Shown here piece after piece: positions 23,546 to 35,755 of a DNA stretch of 64,000 bases. Each line of letters opens with the position of its first letter. Positions within the stretch are counted from its first letter, which is position 1. Below the pieces are notes generated by a model. The model was not told where the DNA came from. It did not search any database and was given only the letters and a program-made list of their open reading frames with translations. Source of the stretch: Boswellia sacra (taxonomy: Eukaryota > Streptophyta > Magnoliopsida > Sapindales > Burseraceae); contig SNVD02010278.1 of assembly GCA_013180625.2 (NCBI GenBank), forward strand, positions 248,001 through 312,000, given 5' to 3'. The position numbers and the translations under genes were made by a program.

Positions 23546-24839
23546 TTAGAGATTTTGACAATGTTTCTGATTTTATTACTGAAGTTAGAAATTGTTTGAT
23601 GTTTGACTAGCTAAACTTAAAAAAACACGTTAACTGGATTATTTGCCCCATATTATTTTTAGAAATATATAGGTCAGTGAAGGACTTCACTATGAATGGA
23701 AACCATGTTGTAGGGCTGATTTGTAAGATTAAAGTTAACGTATAATTATTGGAAAACATATACACCTACAGAGATTGGGAACTTTAACAACATAAATTTG
23801 ATCTTCTTTGAAACCATTTAGTAGATTTGATTTATTTAATAAATTAGAAGTCGAGTTGTCGGTATATATAATGCAAAAAGGTTTTGAAAGTAACACGTGA
23901 TTGGAACAAAGAAATATGTTCTGTATAAGTCAACATAGAGTAGCTACATATAAGGACTTCTAATTAAGATATGAATATACTAGGTTGTTTATTTTTTATT
24001 TTTTATTTTTAACAAATTGAAAGCCTTAAAAAGGTTTTATAAGATTCAAAAAGATGCAAAAGGTCTCTTGAGCACCGAATGAATATGTCACAATAGATTC
24101 ATACACTTGCATCCGCAAATATTAGCACTACTGCTACAACTAATCCACAAATTGTTAATGCTTCCATAAAAGTACGTTAGACTAAGCAATAAAGTACCTC
24201 GTATGTTTGATCAAATTAACCAAAAGTTAAAAGAGATTGATGCTAGGCCATGGATGATTTCTCATATTTTCCTAGCACAGATATAATAAGCGAATTATTA
24301 GCCCCAAAAGGTAGAAGTCTTGCTTTCAAAAAATTAATTAATCTTTACACGAAGAATCTTGAGACCATGTATATAAATATGGAACAAAAACTACATCCTT
24401 ATAAAGCACATTCAATTACGAAGCTAGTCAAAGAGCTTTTATTTTTTGATAGAACAAATACTCTCCTAGACCCTGAACAGATTTCTTGAAACAATTGTTA
24501 CTTAAAATATGTTCCAATACGCGCCTTTTGGGAAATTACACAATACAAGAAAAAGAGCTTGACCTAGACATAATATTATCATCAGCATAAGGTTGGACAA
24601 AGTCATTCTTGCAAAAATTAAAAATTAATTTGCGATATTGACATCAGAATATTTGTAGCGACAAAGACCTAACATAGTGGAGTCAAGACATAGCCAAGAA
24701 GAGTGAAATAAGGTTCCGAAGATTTTGACTATAGACTATAGAGGGTCAATGACAGTGAGTCTCATTTGTTCATTGGCCGCGTCTTCAACAAGGACAAATT
24801 AAATTAGTTGCAGAAAACCTTTTTTGCCATAAAATTAAG
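23546..24839. other. Spacer with repeats shared between receptor-kinase units
   Basis: No gene. 24286-24440 resembles 59590-59700 ('tataaatatggaacaaaaac', 'gaagtcttg.tttcaaa'). 24660-24770 resembles 44515-44625 and 60450-60545 ('gtggagtcaagacatagccaag', 'gaagattttgacta'). The 79-codon open frame at 24250-24489 falls in this shared spacer and is not conserved as protein. Confidence 0.55.
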
Positions 24840-25010
24840 GGGAATAGCAAGAATTCTGGAGTGAGAGATGGTGCATAGACTTGCCCCAAGCTAGCATTGA
24901 GAGTTCTTCTAAATTTTATTGCATTTTCATGTTCTGAATTTGCTCCTCTGGCTTACGCACACAACTGGTTAGTGTAAACAATAAGGCCTTCTGTCAATGA
25001 ATTAATTTTT
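24840..25010 (+). pseudogene. LRR receptor-like kinase copy 2, 5' stub only
   Basis: Sequence around 24862-24990 ('agatggtgcatagac', 'gctagcattgagagttcttc') matches the upstream and first-codon region of the other copies; 'aaggccttctgtc' at about 24989 corresponds to the ATGGCCTTCTC start with the ATG lost. No LRR sequence follows. Its downstream spacer (25076-25330) repeats at 44737-45060. Confidence 0.5.
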
Positions 25011-25559
25011 TCTTGATGATAAAAAACACACAGCTAGTAAATTTCGAAGAAAATTATGTAAGGTGAAACCAAAAGTTTAAAGAGATTAACGTAATTAATA
25101 CCATCAATGATTCCTGGTCACATTCCAAGTCCAAGCAAGCAAATATAATTGGGTAATTATTTCTCATGATTGAACATAAAATTCATCCTAAAACACACTC
25201 AATCACAGAGAGACCATATTATTTCTTCACAATTTTCTAACATGCCATTAGAAACTATGCAACACAAGACAAAGGCCTTAACCCGGAATGTGAACTTGTG
25301 GTTCTTTATAATTGGACACTTATCAGTTTGAGGTTGGACTTGGTCTCATCAATTGTAAAAAAAAGCCAACTTTAATAGAAGATTAAGTCACTGAGTGACA
25401 ACAAAAATCTTATATTATGGATTTGATGGTGATTTAAAGTTAGAGAAAACCTACGTAAAAATAACTCAGAAAGTCAAATGTCCTGCAGTGTAAGATGGTG
25501 TAGAGATTTCTTAATCTAATGCTAGCCTTAAGAGTTCTACTATATTGCATCATCTTGTT

Positions 25560-27682
25560 TATAAATATTAGGTTCTAAACTTGCCTCTGAATTGCACAAA
25601 CAACCTGGAAGAGAGCAACCTCACTTGTTTCCCTTGTCCTATTTTTTATGTCACAATTTTCACTTAATGTTGCTTTTAATTCTACTCAAGAATCATAGGC
25701 TCTTCTCACGTGGAAAGCCAGCCTTCAAAATCATAGCAGCCATTCTCTCCTGCCTTCATGGATGCCACCAAAAATTCTACCCATCTTAAGATCAAAACTG
25801 GTCCATGTAGGTGGCTTGGAATTTCTTACAATCATGCTGGAATGGTCCACATGATTAACCTGAAAGGTTCAGGTTTAAAAGGCATGCTTGATGAATTTTC
25901 ATTCTCATCATTTCACCATCTTGTATATCTTGATCGTAGCATTAATGAACTACCTTAAATTGGTAACCTTTCCAAACTAAAGTACCTTGATTTGCAAACT
26001 AATCAGTTTTATGGGAGAATACCCTTAGAAATTGGTCTCCTAACATATCTTGAGGCTCCACCTGGATGAGAATCAGTTAAATGGTTCAATTCCACCACAA
26101 TTAGGCCAGTTAAATTCTCTTACCGAACTTGCTCTACATGAGAACCGTTTGGATGGTTCAATTCCTATTGCATTAGGTAATTTGAGCAACTTGGCTTATT
26201 TGTATCTTCATGGTAATTCACGTTCTGATTCCATTCCTCCAAAGATTGGAAATCTCTCAAATCTATTTCATCTTTGCATGGATACCAATAACTTAACTGG
26301 TCCAATCCCTTCCAGCTTCGGCAACCTTAGAAAGCTAACCAATTTGCACATGTTCCAGAACCAACTTTTTGGTTCCACGCCTCGGGAATTAGGAGATTTG
26401 AAATCTCTTATCGATCTAAGCTTATATAGAAATAATCTTTCTGGTAGGATTCCAGTATCATTCGGTGGCCTTAAAAACCTGGGCTCTTTTAAGTTTTACG
26501 AAAATAAACTTTCAAGATCTATTCCCAAAGAATTAGGGTATGCTTGATGAATTTATATTCTCATCATTTCACCATCATGTATATCTTGATCTTAGCATTA
26601 ATGAACTACCTCAAATTGGTAACCTTTCCAAACTAAAGTACCTTGATTTGCAAATTAATCAGTTTTATGGGAGAATACCCTTAGAAATTGGTCTCCTAAC
26701 ATATCTTGAAGCCACCTTGATGAGAATCAGTTAAATGGCTCAATTCCACCAGAATTAGGCCAGTTAAATTCTCTTACCGAACTTGCTCTACATGAGAACC
26801 GTTTGGATGGTTCAATTCATGTTGTATTAGGTAATTTGAGCAACTTAGCTTATTTGTATCTTCACGGTAATTCACGTTCTGTTTCCATTCCTCCAAAGAT
26901 TGGAAATCTCTCAAATCTATTTCATCTTTGCACGGATACCAATAAATTAACTGGTCCAATCCCTTCCAGCTTCGGCAACCTTAGAAAGCTAACCAATTTG
27001 CACATGTTCCAGAACCAACTTTTCGGTTCCATGCTTCGGGAATTAGGAGATCTGAAATCTCTTATCGATCTAAGCTTATATAAAAATAATCTTTCTGGTA
27101 GGATTCCACTATCATTAGGTGGCCTTAAAAACCTGAGCTCTTTTAAGTTTTACGAAAATAAACTCTCAGGATCTATTCCCAAAGAATTAGGAAATTTGAA
27201 ATCTCTTTTCTATGTTGAATTGAGTCAAAATCAACTTAGTGGTCTTATTCCTCTTTCTATTTTCAATTTGAAGAAGTTAGAAACTATTTACCTTCATGAG
27301 AACAAGCTTTCTGGTCCCGTTCCTCAATAAATTGGAAATTTCATGAAGTTGAAACAACTAGAATTGGACAAAAATCAGTTCACTAGCCATTTACCCCATA
27401 ACATTTGTCATAGTAGTTTTCTTGAGAAGTTTACTGTGAATGACAACTATTTTGTCAGTGCAATCCCCAAAGGCCTGAGAAACTACAAAAGCCTAAAGAG
27501 AGTGCGTCTGGAACGAAACTAACTTGTTGGTAATAAATCAGAAGATTTTGGTATTTATCCAAATTTACAGTACTTAGATCTCAGTCAAAAAATCAATTTT
27601 ATGGTCGTATCTCCTTAAACTGGGGAAGATGTCCAAAATTAGGCACTCTAAAAATGGCAGAGAATAATATTATAGGCAGCAT
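25560..27682 (+). pseudogene. LRR receptor-like kinase copy 3, extracellular part
   Basis: Family: MIK2/At1g35710-type LRR receptor kinases, plasma-membrane receptors in growth and immunity. Visible in order: hydrophobic leader remnant, LRR N-cap (ALLTWKASLQNHSS in one frame; KTGPCRWLGISYNHAG), LRRs of the form LxxLxLxxNxLxGSIPxxLGxLxxL, then NDNYF and the SEDFGIYPNL segment typical of the family. Stops and shifts occur at about 25957, after QLN at 26070, at 27328, at 27521 and near 27590. An internal 656-bp duplication repeats several LRRs. The gene is interrupted after NNIIGSI at 27682 by a CACTA element. Confidence 0.85.
25884..27195 (+). repeat. 656-bp tandem duplication within the LRR region of copy 3
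   Basis: 25884-26539 and 26540-27195 are tandem copies, both beginning atgcttgatgaatt and ending at the IPKELG codons. Differences are mostly point changes. The junction fuses LG(Y) of the last LRR to the N-terminal LDEF segment, an arrangement not found in the family, so it arose after the gene was in place. Confidence 0.9.
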
Positions 27683-27969
27683 CACCACAAGAAAAACTGC
27701 CTTTAGCGACAAAAGTTTTAGCGACGAAATAAAATTCGTAGGCAAAAGCAACTTTTTGCGATGATATTATCGTTTCGTCGCTATATCTCGTCGCAAAATA
27801 GTTTAAGAGAAATGAAAATTTTAAGATTGTATTTAGCGACAATTTTTCGTCTCAAAATAGGTACTACTGCGACGAAATACAAAATCATAGCTAAATAGGT
27901 AAGCTAGTGGCCAACGAATTCGAAGGATAACTTTTAGAGACGACTGTATCGTCGCAGAATGTACAATAT

Positions 27970-29400
27970 TGGGACGAAACTTCGTAGCTGAAAGTGTTCA
28001 TCATTTTTCTTAACCAATGCTTTCAGTGACGAATAATTGTGGCAAAATGTGTGATGAATTGTATAGTTGAGGCCATCTACGATAACAATTTTATAGCTAA
28101 AAAGTACATATTTATTATTTAGCGATTAAATTTCCTCACAGAATCTTATAGTATAATGACAAACGAAGAAATGGGTGTGAACCTTTTACACGAATGATTA
28201 GGTTGTCATAAAATGCTAAATATTGCGACGAAACTTCGTAGCTGAAAGTGTTCATCATTTTTCTTAACCAATGCTTTCAGTGACGAATAATTGTGGCAAA
28301 ATGTGTGATGAATTGTATAGTTAAGTTCATTTGCAACAAACATTTCGTAGCTAAAAAAGGCATATTGCTTATTTAGCGACGACATTTCGTTGCAAAATCT
28401 CATATTGAAATAACAAATAAAGTAATGGTAGTGAACCTTTTAGAGATGATACAATGGTCGCAGAATGTCTAATATTGCAACAAAAATTCTTAGCTGAGAG
28501 TGTTCATTTTTGTTAACCAATGCTTTTAGTGACGAATAAATGTAGCAAAATGTGTGATGAATTGTATAGTTAATTTCATTTGCGGCAAACATTTCGTAGC
28601 TAAAAAGTACATATTTATTTAGTGATGAAAGTTTGTTGCAGACTCTCATGTTGAAATAACACAGGAAGAAATGGATGAGAACCTTTTGGAGACGATTAGA
28701 TTGTCGCATAATTCTTAGTATTGCAACAAAATTTCGTAGCAGAAAGTGTTCATCGACAATGTTTAAGCAATGCTTTTAGCGACTAAAAATTGTAGCTAAA
28801 TATGTGTTGAATTGTATAATTAAGATCTCCTGCAACAAACATTTCACAGCCAAATAGTACATATTGCATATTTTGCAATGACTCTTTGTCAAAGAATCTC
28901 CAAAAAAAAAAAAAAAAAAGAAATAGTTTTGAACTTTTTGTGGACTATTGTATCATCATAGAATTCTTTGTACTACGATAAATTTCGTAGAAGAAAGTGT
29001 TCATCAACAAATTTTAAGCAATGCTTTCAGCAACAAATAATTGTAGCTAAATTTGTTTTAAATTGTATAATTAGGATCTTATGCGAGAAACATTTCGTAG
29101 CCAATAGCACATATTGTTTATTTTGCAACTACTTTTTATTGCAATATCTCCTAAAGAAATGACCAAGAAAGAAATAGTTTGGAACCTTTTAGAGATGATT
29201 TTACCATCGTAGAATATTGTGGAATGCAAACTAATTTCATAGCCAAAAGTGTTCATCATTTTTTTTAAGCAATGCTTCCGGTAACAAACAATTGTAGATA
29301 ATTAACATTATGTTTATGAAACCTTTAGGTATAGCTTAGTCGCCGTAGTATATGCCACTTTGTGATGAAATTTCGTTCAATTATGTATTATATTTAGTGG
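27970..29400. repeat. Tandem array, about 250-bp period, at least six units
   Basis: The phrase 'ttcgtagctgaaagtgttcatc' recurs at about 27981, 28235, 28487 (variant), 28733, 28984 (variant) and 29235 (variant), spaced 246-254 bp. Each unit also holds 'aatgctttcagtgacgaataattgt' and 'aattgtatagtt'. Units are most alike at the left and decay to the right. Confidence 0.85.
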
Positions 29401-29419
29401 GCAAGAAAATCAAGCAATA

Positions 29420-29521
29420 CCAATATATGTAGCTAGCCCAGTGGTAGACTTTCGATGTAATTGTTTCATGTGCCCTTGTTCGAGTCCCACCTTGGGCATG
29501 TGTTTTTTTTTTTTTTTTTTG
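29420..29521 (+). mobile_element. tRNA-derived SINE
   Basis: Box A TAGCCCAGTGGT at 29434-29445 and box B TGTTCGAGTCC at 29477-29487 match the polymerase III internal promoter, 32 bases apart as in tRNA. The T-arm cannot pair well and the sequence ends in a run of 18 T, so it is a SINE or its head rather than a tRNA gene. Confidence 0.6.
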
Positions 29522-29663
29522 TATATGTGGTTGTAAAATGGATTTTGATTGTGATCAATTAAATAAAATTTGATTATTAATGGGTAAATCAGTAAATTAT
29601 TAATCATTATTTGTATGTGACATTAAAGTATTTAATAAATTATGATCATCAATCATATTATAT

Positions 29664-30700
29664 AGATTATTTATATAAATGATTATTCTCCTTTTAGTAA
29701 AGATCAATCTTCCATTTAAGTAATTAATCATCACCAAATAATAGACCATTAATTTGACAATGTCAATTTAATTCCTTATTATCTAAGATGATACAACATT
29801 AAATTAATTATTAAAATACTAATCAATTTATGAGTATCAACCATTAATTTCCTTACATAAATGATTAATTGTTTCCATGTTATAATAACTATAATAATTC
29901 ATAATTATATCAAGTTGTTATCATATACAGATTATTTATATAAATGATTAATCTCTTTTAGTAAGAATCAATCTTCCGTAATTAATTATCACCATATAAT
30001 AGACAAATAATTTCACTAAATTTATTTAATTCCTTCTTATCTAAGATGATGCAACATTAAATTAATCATTAAAATAGTAATCATTTGAATTATGAGTATC
30101 AATAATTAATTTCCTTACAAAAATGATTAGTTGTCTCCATGTTATAATAATAATTCATAATTAAGTCAAGTTGTTATCATGTATAGATTATTTATATAAA
30201 TGCTTAATCTCTTTTAGCAAAGATGAATCTTCCATTTTAAATTATTAATTATCAACATATAATAGACAAATAATTTGACTAAATTATTTAAGTACTCCTT
30301 ATCTAAGATGATAAAACAATAATATAATTATTAAAATAGTAAACAATTGAATTATGAGTATCAACAATTAATTTCCTTACATAAATGATCAATTGTCTCC
30401 ATGTTATAATAATAATTCATAATTGTATGAAGTTGTTATCGTTTATAGATTATTTATATGAATGATCAATATCTTTTAGTAAAGATGAATCTTTCATTCA
30501 AGTAATTAATTATCATCATATAATAGACGATTAATTTGACTATATTAATTTAATTCCTTTTTATCCACGATGATACAACATTAATTAATTATTAAAATAG
30601 GAATCAATTGAATTACGACTGTCAACAATTAATTTCCTTAAATAAATTATTAATTCTCTCCATGTTATACTAATAATTCATAATTATATCAAGTTACTAA
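29664..30700. repeat. AT-rich tandem array, about 260-bp period, four units
   Basis: 'agattatttatataaatga' recurs at about 29664, 29929, 30185 and 30447. Each unit includes 'cttttagtaaagatcaatctt', 'ttatctaagatgatacaac' and 'ctccatgttataataataattc' in the same order. No coding. The following 30700-31230 is AT-rich with no recognised feature. Confidence 0.85.
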
Positions 30701-31762
30701 AGGATAACTACCTACTGTAAAAAAATTTGGCAATATATATGTGAATCAACTATGATATATTTGTCTAATTATAATATACAACTTGTTTATCATTATGGTT
30801 TTTAATGTTTGAGTAATTAAGTGATTGGCTAAATACTTAATTCAAATATTATGAATATTATGTGATTAAGTAAATAATTATAATAAATTGAAAGAGAATG
30901 TTTTGTTTAATGCATAATGTATGATAGTTGTGATTAATGAAGAATTTATATTGAACTAAGATATGTAATTAACATTAATTAGACTATTGGAGATGATATA
31001 CTTAATAATTGGAGTTTATTAAAAATTAAATTACTGGTTACTTTTTGTCATGTAATTATATCATTATTTATATTAGTAATTTGACTCATATATTTAATAA
31101 GAAATAAAGATGTAATTAAATAGTAATGACAATAAAGATTAAAATGCATATAAAATATTAATTAATAATTATTCATTATATAATTAAATTATTAATAATT
31201 TTCATGTCATTAAAACAGTAAAACAAGAATTGGCGGATAACTTAGCGCCTAAACCCCCAAAATTTTTAGGGTTGCTTATCAAACACTTATGTGTCTTCTT
31301 CTACCTAAGCTCCAGAATTTATTAAGTTCAACATTATCAACACTCCCCGTAAACAATCGACACCATCTCTCTGCAAGCCTCCATTTTCAATTTCTCATTT
31401 CGACTTCAAGAAATCGGCCAATTTGAACCTCTGATATGAAAGCTTGAGCCTTTTTGTCAAACCAAGTGAGAGAAAGCTGTTAAAGAACTTCCTTTGATCG
31501 AAAAGTGTGAGAATGATCTTGCAGGTATGTTGTAAATATAATTTCTTCTTAGTATAAGGCTTTTATGGTATAAAGTTAAGTTTTTCTTAGAGTTTAACCG
31601 GTGCATTTTAAGTATTTGATTGCCCCCAAAAGTAGTTTTAATAGTGATTTGAAACGTTTTTGTGTATTTGGGTGGGAAAAGCATGTTGTGGTGCTTTAGC
31701 GGGTGAAATTGCTTGTCTTTAGGATGTTTCATTTTTTGTTTCCTTTAATTTTTTTTTAATGC

Positions 31763-34700
31763 CGCTTTGATGGTTGCATGAAGGGGGTGAAATTAGATTT
31801 TGGAGAAAGAACGCTTTCCATCGACTTAATGAAGCTGTAAACAGTAGCAACTGTTGTCGATTCTCTCAACTCAAACACTTACGTGAAGGCAAGACTCTCA
31901 CAAAGAACTAATTTTTATTGGTAGGTTTTATTAGAGTTGTTGTTTTATGATGATTTTATGTTTGAGTGTTTCATGACAGATTGAATTTGTGATACACTTG
32001 TTACTTTGTTGTTGTTTTTTGATACTTAGTTTGCACTTGTATAGAAAAATTTGTATTGTAAAACTGGTAAGAAAGCCAAAGAGACGAGTAAGATATTGTT
32101 TGTGAATTTTCAGCTCTACCAAGCTCCAAAACCCATGTATGGTGGATTAAATCTCAAATAATGAAGAGGTTAATTAATTATTTTCTTTCTCTTTACAAGA
32201 TTGTGTATAATTAGTCATATATAATAGTAAACTAAACTTTATTAAATTAATTAAAATAGCACTTTTGATATGATAAGAGTGGATCGGAGTGTAATGCATA
32301 TGCATAAGAAGAGTTGGTTCCTCCAATTGCTTCGATTGGATGTTTTGAAACCGTGTAGAAGTTGATGGAGCAAAATGATAATGTGAATTGTTGGTTAAAA
32401 TTGATTTCTTAAAAGCTAACTTTAATTGGCTGAACATGCTCTGATTTTGGTTGTATAAACCCATGCCCATCTACTTATTAAAGAAATAATTCCGATTGAA
32501 AATCTAAGAGCAGTAAAGATTAGTGCTTCCTGACCTCACCTCTTCTTGACTTTTTATTTTGACGATATTATCACTTACTAGCCTTTTTTACTGACTTTTT
32601 ATTGTGAGGATACTATCACTTACTACCCATATGTCATGGTAAATTTTAAACAGAAATAGTTTTGCCTCTCTAATTAGTGTCTCTCCTTATTAGAAATTCA
32701 TCATGCACCAAGCTTAACTACTAGCTTTTGTTTGTGATGACCAAATTTTTCATCCGACTAAATCAAAATTAATAAATTACCCCTAACAACATTACATATA
32801 TCAGCATAGAAGATTTTATATGTTTTAATTTTTACAATGGATTGAGGTTTTCGACTCATTAATTTTGTTAAATGCATTGATTTGCCATGGCAGTTTAGGA
32901 TTAATTCAAATTGAATTAGAAAAGTACATGACATCGAAACTTGTGAAGATTACAATATTTTTTTCCTTCGTTTCCTTTTCTTGTTTTTGTTGAATGTTGG
33001 GCTTTTTTTTTTTTTTTTTGTAATTCCAGTTTTATGGTTATAGGAAGAGGACGAAATCAGATTTTGGAAGGAGAGGGTGCTTCGAATTGACTTATTGTTG
33101 ATGAAGATGTAACTGGTAGTAATTCTTGTTATTTCACTCAACTCCAACACTTAAGTGAAGCCATGACTCTCATAAAGATTTGAGCTTGTTTGGTAGGTTT
33201 TATTAGATTTGTTGTTTTATGATAAGTTTATCTTTGAATGTTTCATCACAGATTGAATTTGTGATAAAATTGTTCCTTTATTTTTGTTTTATGACACAAA
33301 ATTTGCATATATATAGAAAAGTTTATGCTGTAAAACTGGTAAGAAAGCCAAAGGGATGAGTAAGATATTGTTTAGGAATTTTCAGCTCTACTGATTCCCA
33401 AACCCATATATGGTGGATTAAATCTCAAATGAAGAGGTTAATTAATTTTTTTCTTTTCTTTACCAGATTGTGTATAATTAGTCATGTATAATGGTAAACT
33501 AAATTTTATGAAATATAATTAACTAAAATACCACTTTCGTTTTGATGACAGTGGATTGGAGTGGAGTGCATTAGAAGAGTCAATTCCTCTAATTAGTCTC
33601 TGCTTATCAAAAATTCATTATCCACCACCCTTAACTACAAGTTTTTGTTTGTGAGGAGTGAATTTTCCATCTAGCTAATTCAAAATTAGTAAAATTACCA
33701 CTAACAAAACTATATACATCGGTATGGAAGATTCTCTATGTTTTAATTTTTTGCCATGGATTGAGGTTTTTGACTCATTAATTTTGTTAAATGCTTTGAT
33801 TTGCAATGATACTTTAGAAATAATTGAAATTGAAATAGAACAGTACATAACACCGAAACTGCTAGAGGTTACGATATTTTTTTCCTTTGTTTCCTTTCCA
33901 TGTTTTCGTTGAATGTTGGGTTTTTTTTTTTTTAAAATTCTAGTTTTTTGGTTGTTGGAAGGGGATGAAATCATATTTGGGAATGAGAGAATGTTTCAAA
34001 TCGACTTATTGTTTATGAAGCTATAACCGGTAGCAACTCTTGTCATTGGATTTGAGTTTTTTTGGCAGGTGTTATTGGATTTGTTGTTTGATGATGAATT
34101 TATTTTTGAGTGTTTCATCACAAATTGAATTTGTGATAAATTGTTCCATTGTTTTTGTTTTTTGATACATAATTTGCGTATATACAGAAAACATTGTACT
34201 ATAAAACTGGTAAGAAAGCCAAAGGGATGAGTAAGATATTGCTTAGGAATTTGTAGCTCTAGTAATTTCCCAAACCCATGTATGGTTGGATTAAATCTCA
34301 AATGAAGAGGTTAATTAATTTTTTTTCTCTTTTTTACCAGATTTTGTATAATTAGTCATGTATAATAGTAAACTAAATTTTTTAAAATATAATCAACTAA
34401 ATTACCACTTTCGTTTTGATGAGAGTGGATTAGAATGGAGTGCATTAGAAAAGTCGATACCTATAATTATTGTCTGCTTATTAGAAATTCATTATCCACC
34501 ACCCTTAACTACTACCTTTTGTTTGTGATGAGTGAATTTTCCATCTAAGTAATTTAAAATTAGTAAATTACTACTAACAGCACTATATATATCAGTTTGG
34601 AGGATTCTATACATTTTAATTTTTTATCATGGATTGAGGTTTTTGACTCATTAATTTTGTTAAATGCATTGATTTGCAATTGTATTTAGTAATAATTCAA

Positions 34701-35030
34701 ATTGAAATAAAACAGTGCAACACCAAACTGCTAGAGCTTATGATACATATATATTAATTTGATTCTTTTGCTTGTTTTCATTGAATGTTGGAATTCTTTT
34801 TTCTAAATTTTGATTTTATGGTTGCAGGAAGGGACAAAATCAGATTTTGGAGAGACAGAATGGGCCACATCGACTTATTGTTGATTAAGCTGAAAACGGT
34901 AGTAGCTCTTGTTGTTTCACTCAACTCCAACAGATATGTAAAGGCATGACCCTCATCAAGATTTGTGTTTTGCTGGTAAGTTTTATCAGATTTTGTTGTT
35001 TTATGATGATTTTGCCTTTGAGATATCAGT
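31763..35030 (+). repeat. Tandem exon-like units, about 900 bp each
   Basis: Units beginning near 32671, 33589 and 34461 (spacing 918 and 872) share 'aaattcattatccaccacc', 'tggattgaggtttttgactc' and a block at 33040, 33950 and 34825 (ggaagg…gaaatcagattttgg…cgacttattgttgatgaagct). A partial further copy is at 31763-32160. The shared block starts after an acceptor-like ttgcag and ends near GTAAGTTTTATTAGA, so each unit looks like an intron plus a non-coding exon of the element's transcript. The region 31240-31530 upstream resembles a transcription leader. Confidence 0.7.
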
Positions 35031-35557
35031 ATAAATATATATAAGTTTTTATGCTTCTTGTTTTCGATGCTTGCTTCACCAAAGTGAAATCAAAGGATCA
35101 TAAACATAGGATCATCAACATATATATAAGCTGAAAGCAAGTCAAATTGCATAAAATTGAGCATAGTAATACAAGCACATTAATTTTTGTATATGGAGGA
35201 TTTAGCCTCTTCTAAAACTTGTCAAATCTAATAATTCTTTTTTGTTTGAAAAAAAATGTTAACAATCTCCAAATGGTATCTTTTGTGATGAATTTTAGTG
35301 CTATATCACTGTAGTTAGAACTACCTAATATTATTCTACCTTATAACTGTTATTTCAAATGGAATATATGCTCCTATTAATGATATTAACACTGGAGATT
35401 ATAGGGTCGAAAACCAGATTTTGTTCAACTTACGAGCTGTTTTCTATCACTGCTATCTGATCAGTTGAGTTAGAAAACATTATGCTTGTAGTTATTATAT
35501 GATATCCAGGCCTAATTGAACTGTACAATCTTGGATTACTTTATATGCGATGGGGCA

Positions 35558-35632
35558 GATGAGGAAGATGAAAATGACAATGAAGAAGACAATGAAGAAA
35601 TGCTAGAAGATTCTGAATCTGATTCCCATTAA
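35558..35632 (+). pseudogene. Acidic C-terminal tail, possibly of TNP2 transposase
   Basis: After an acceptor-like 'gatggggcag' the frame encodes DEEDENDNEEDNEEMLEDSE and ends SDSH with TAA at 35630-35632. TNP2-type proteins of CACTA elements often end in such an acidic tail and lie directly upstream of the TnpA-like gene, as here. No catalytic part of TNP2 is found in this element, so it would be a deletion relic. Tentative. Confidence 0.4.
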
Positions 35633-35755
35633 TGGCAGTAATGTGAATTTTCAGTTATGTGACAATATTATTGTTCATGTTATTAACTATATATTTATTT
35701 ATCTCTTCATTTTTTGTGTTTAGGTTAGTAAACATTTATATGTTGTGCTTTGTAG

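Noticed and set aside
24250..24489. 79-codon open frame (MDDFSYFPSTDI...)
   Set aside because: Matches the non-coding spacer at 59590-59700, where the frame is not kept.
29434..29500. Possible tRNA gene
   Set aside because: Pol III boxes are good but acceptor and T stems do not pair; a SINE is more likely.
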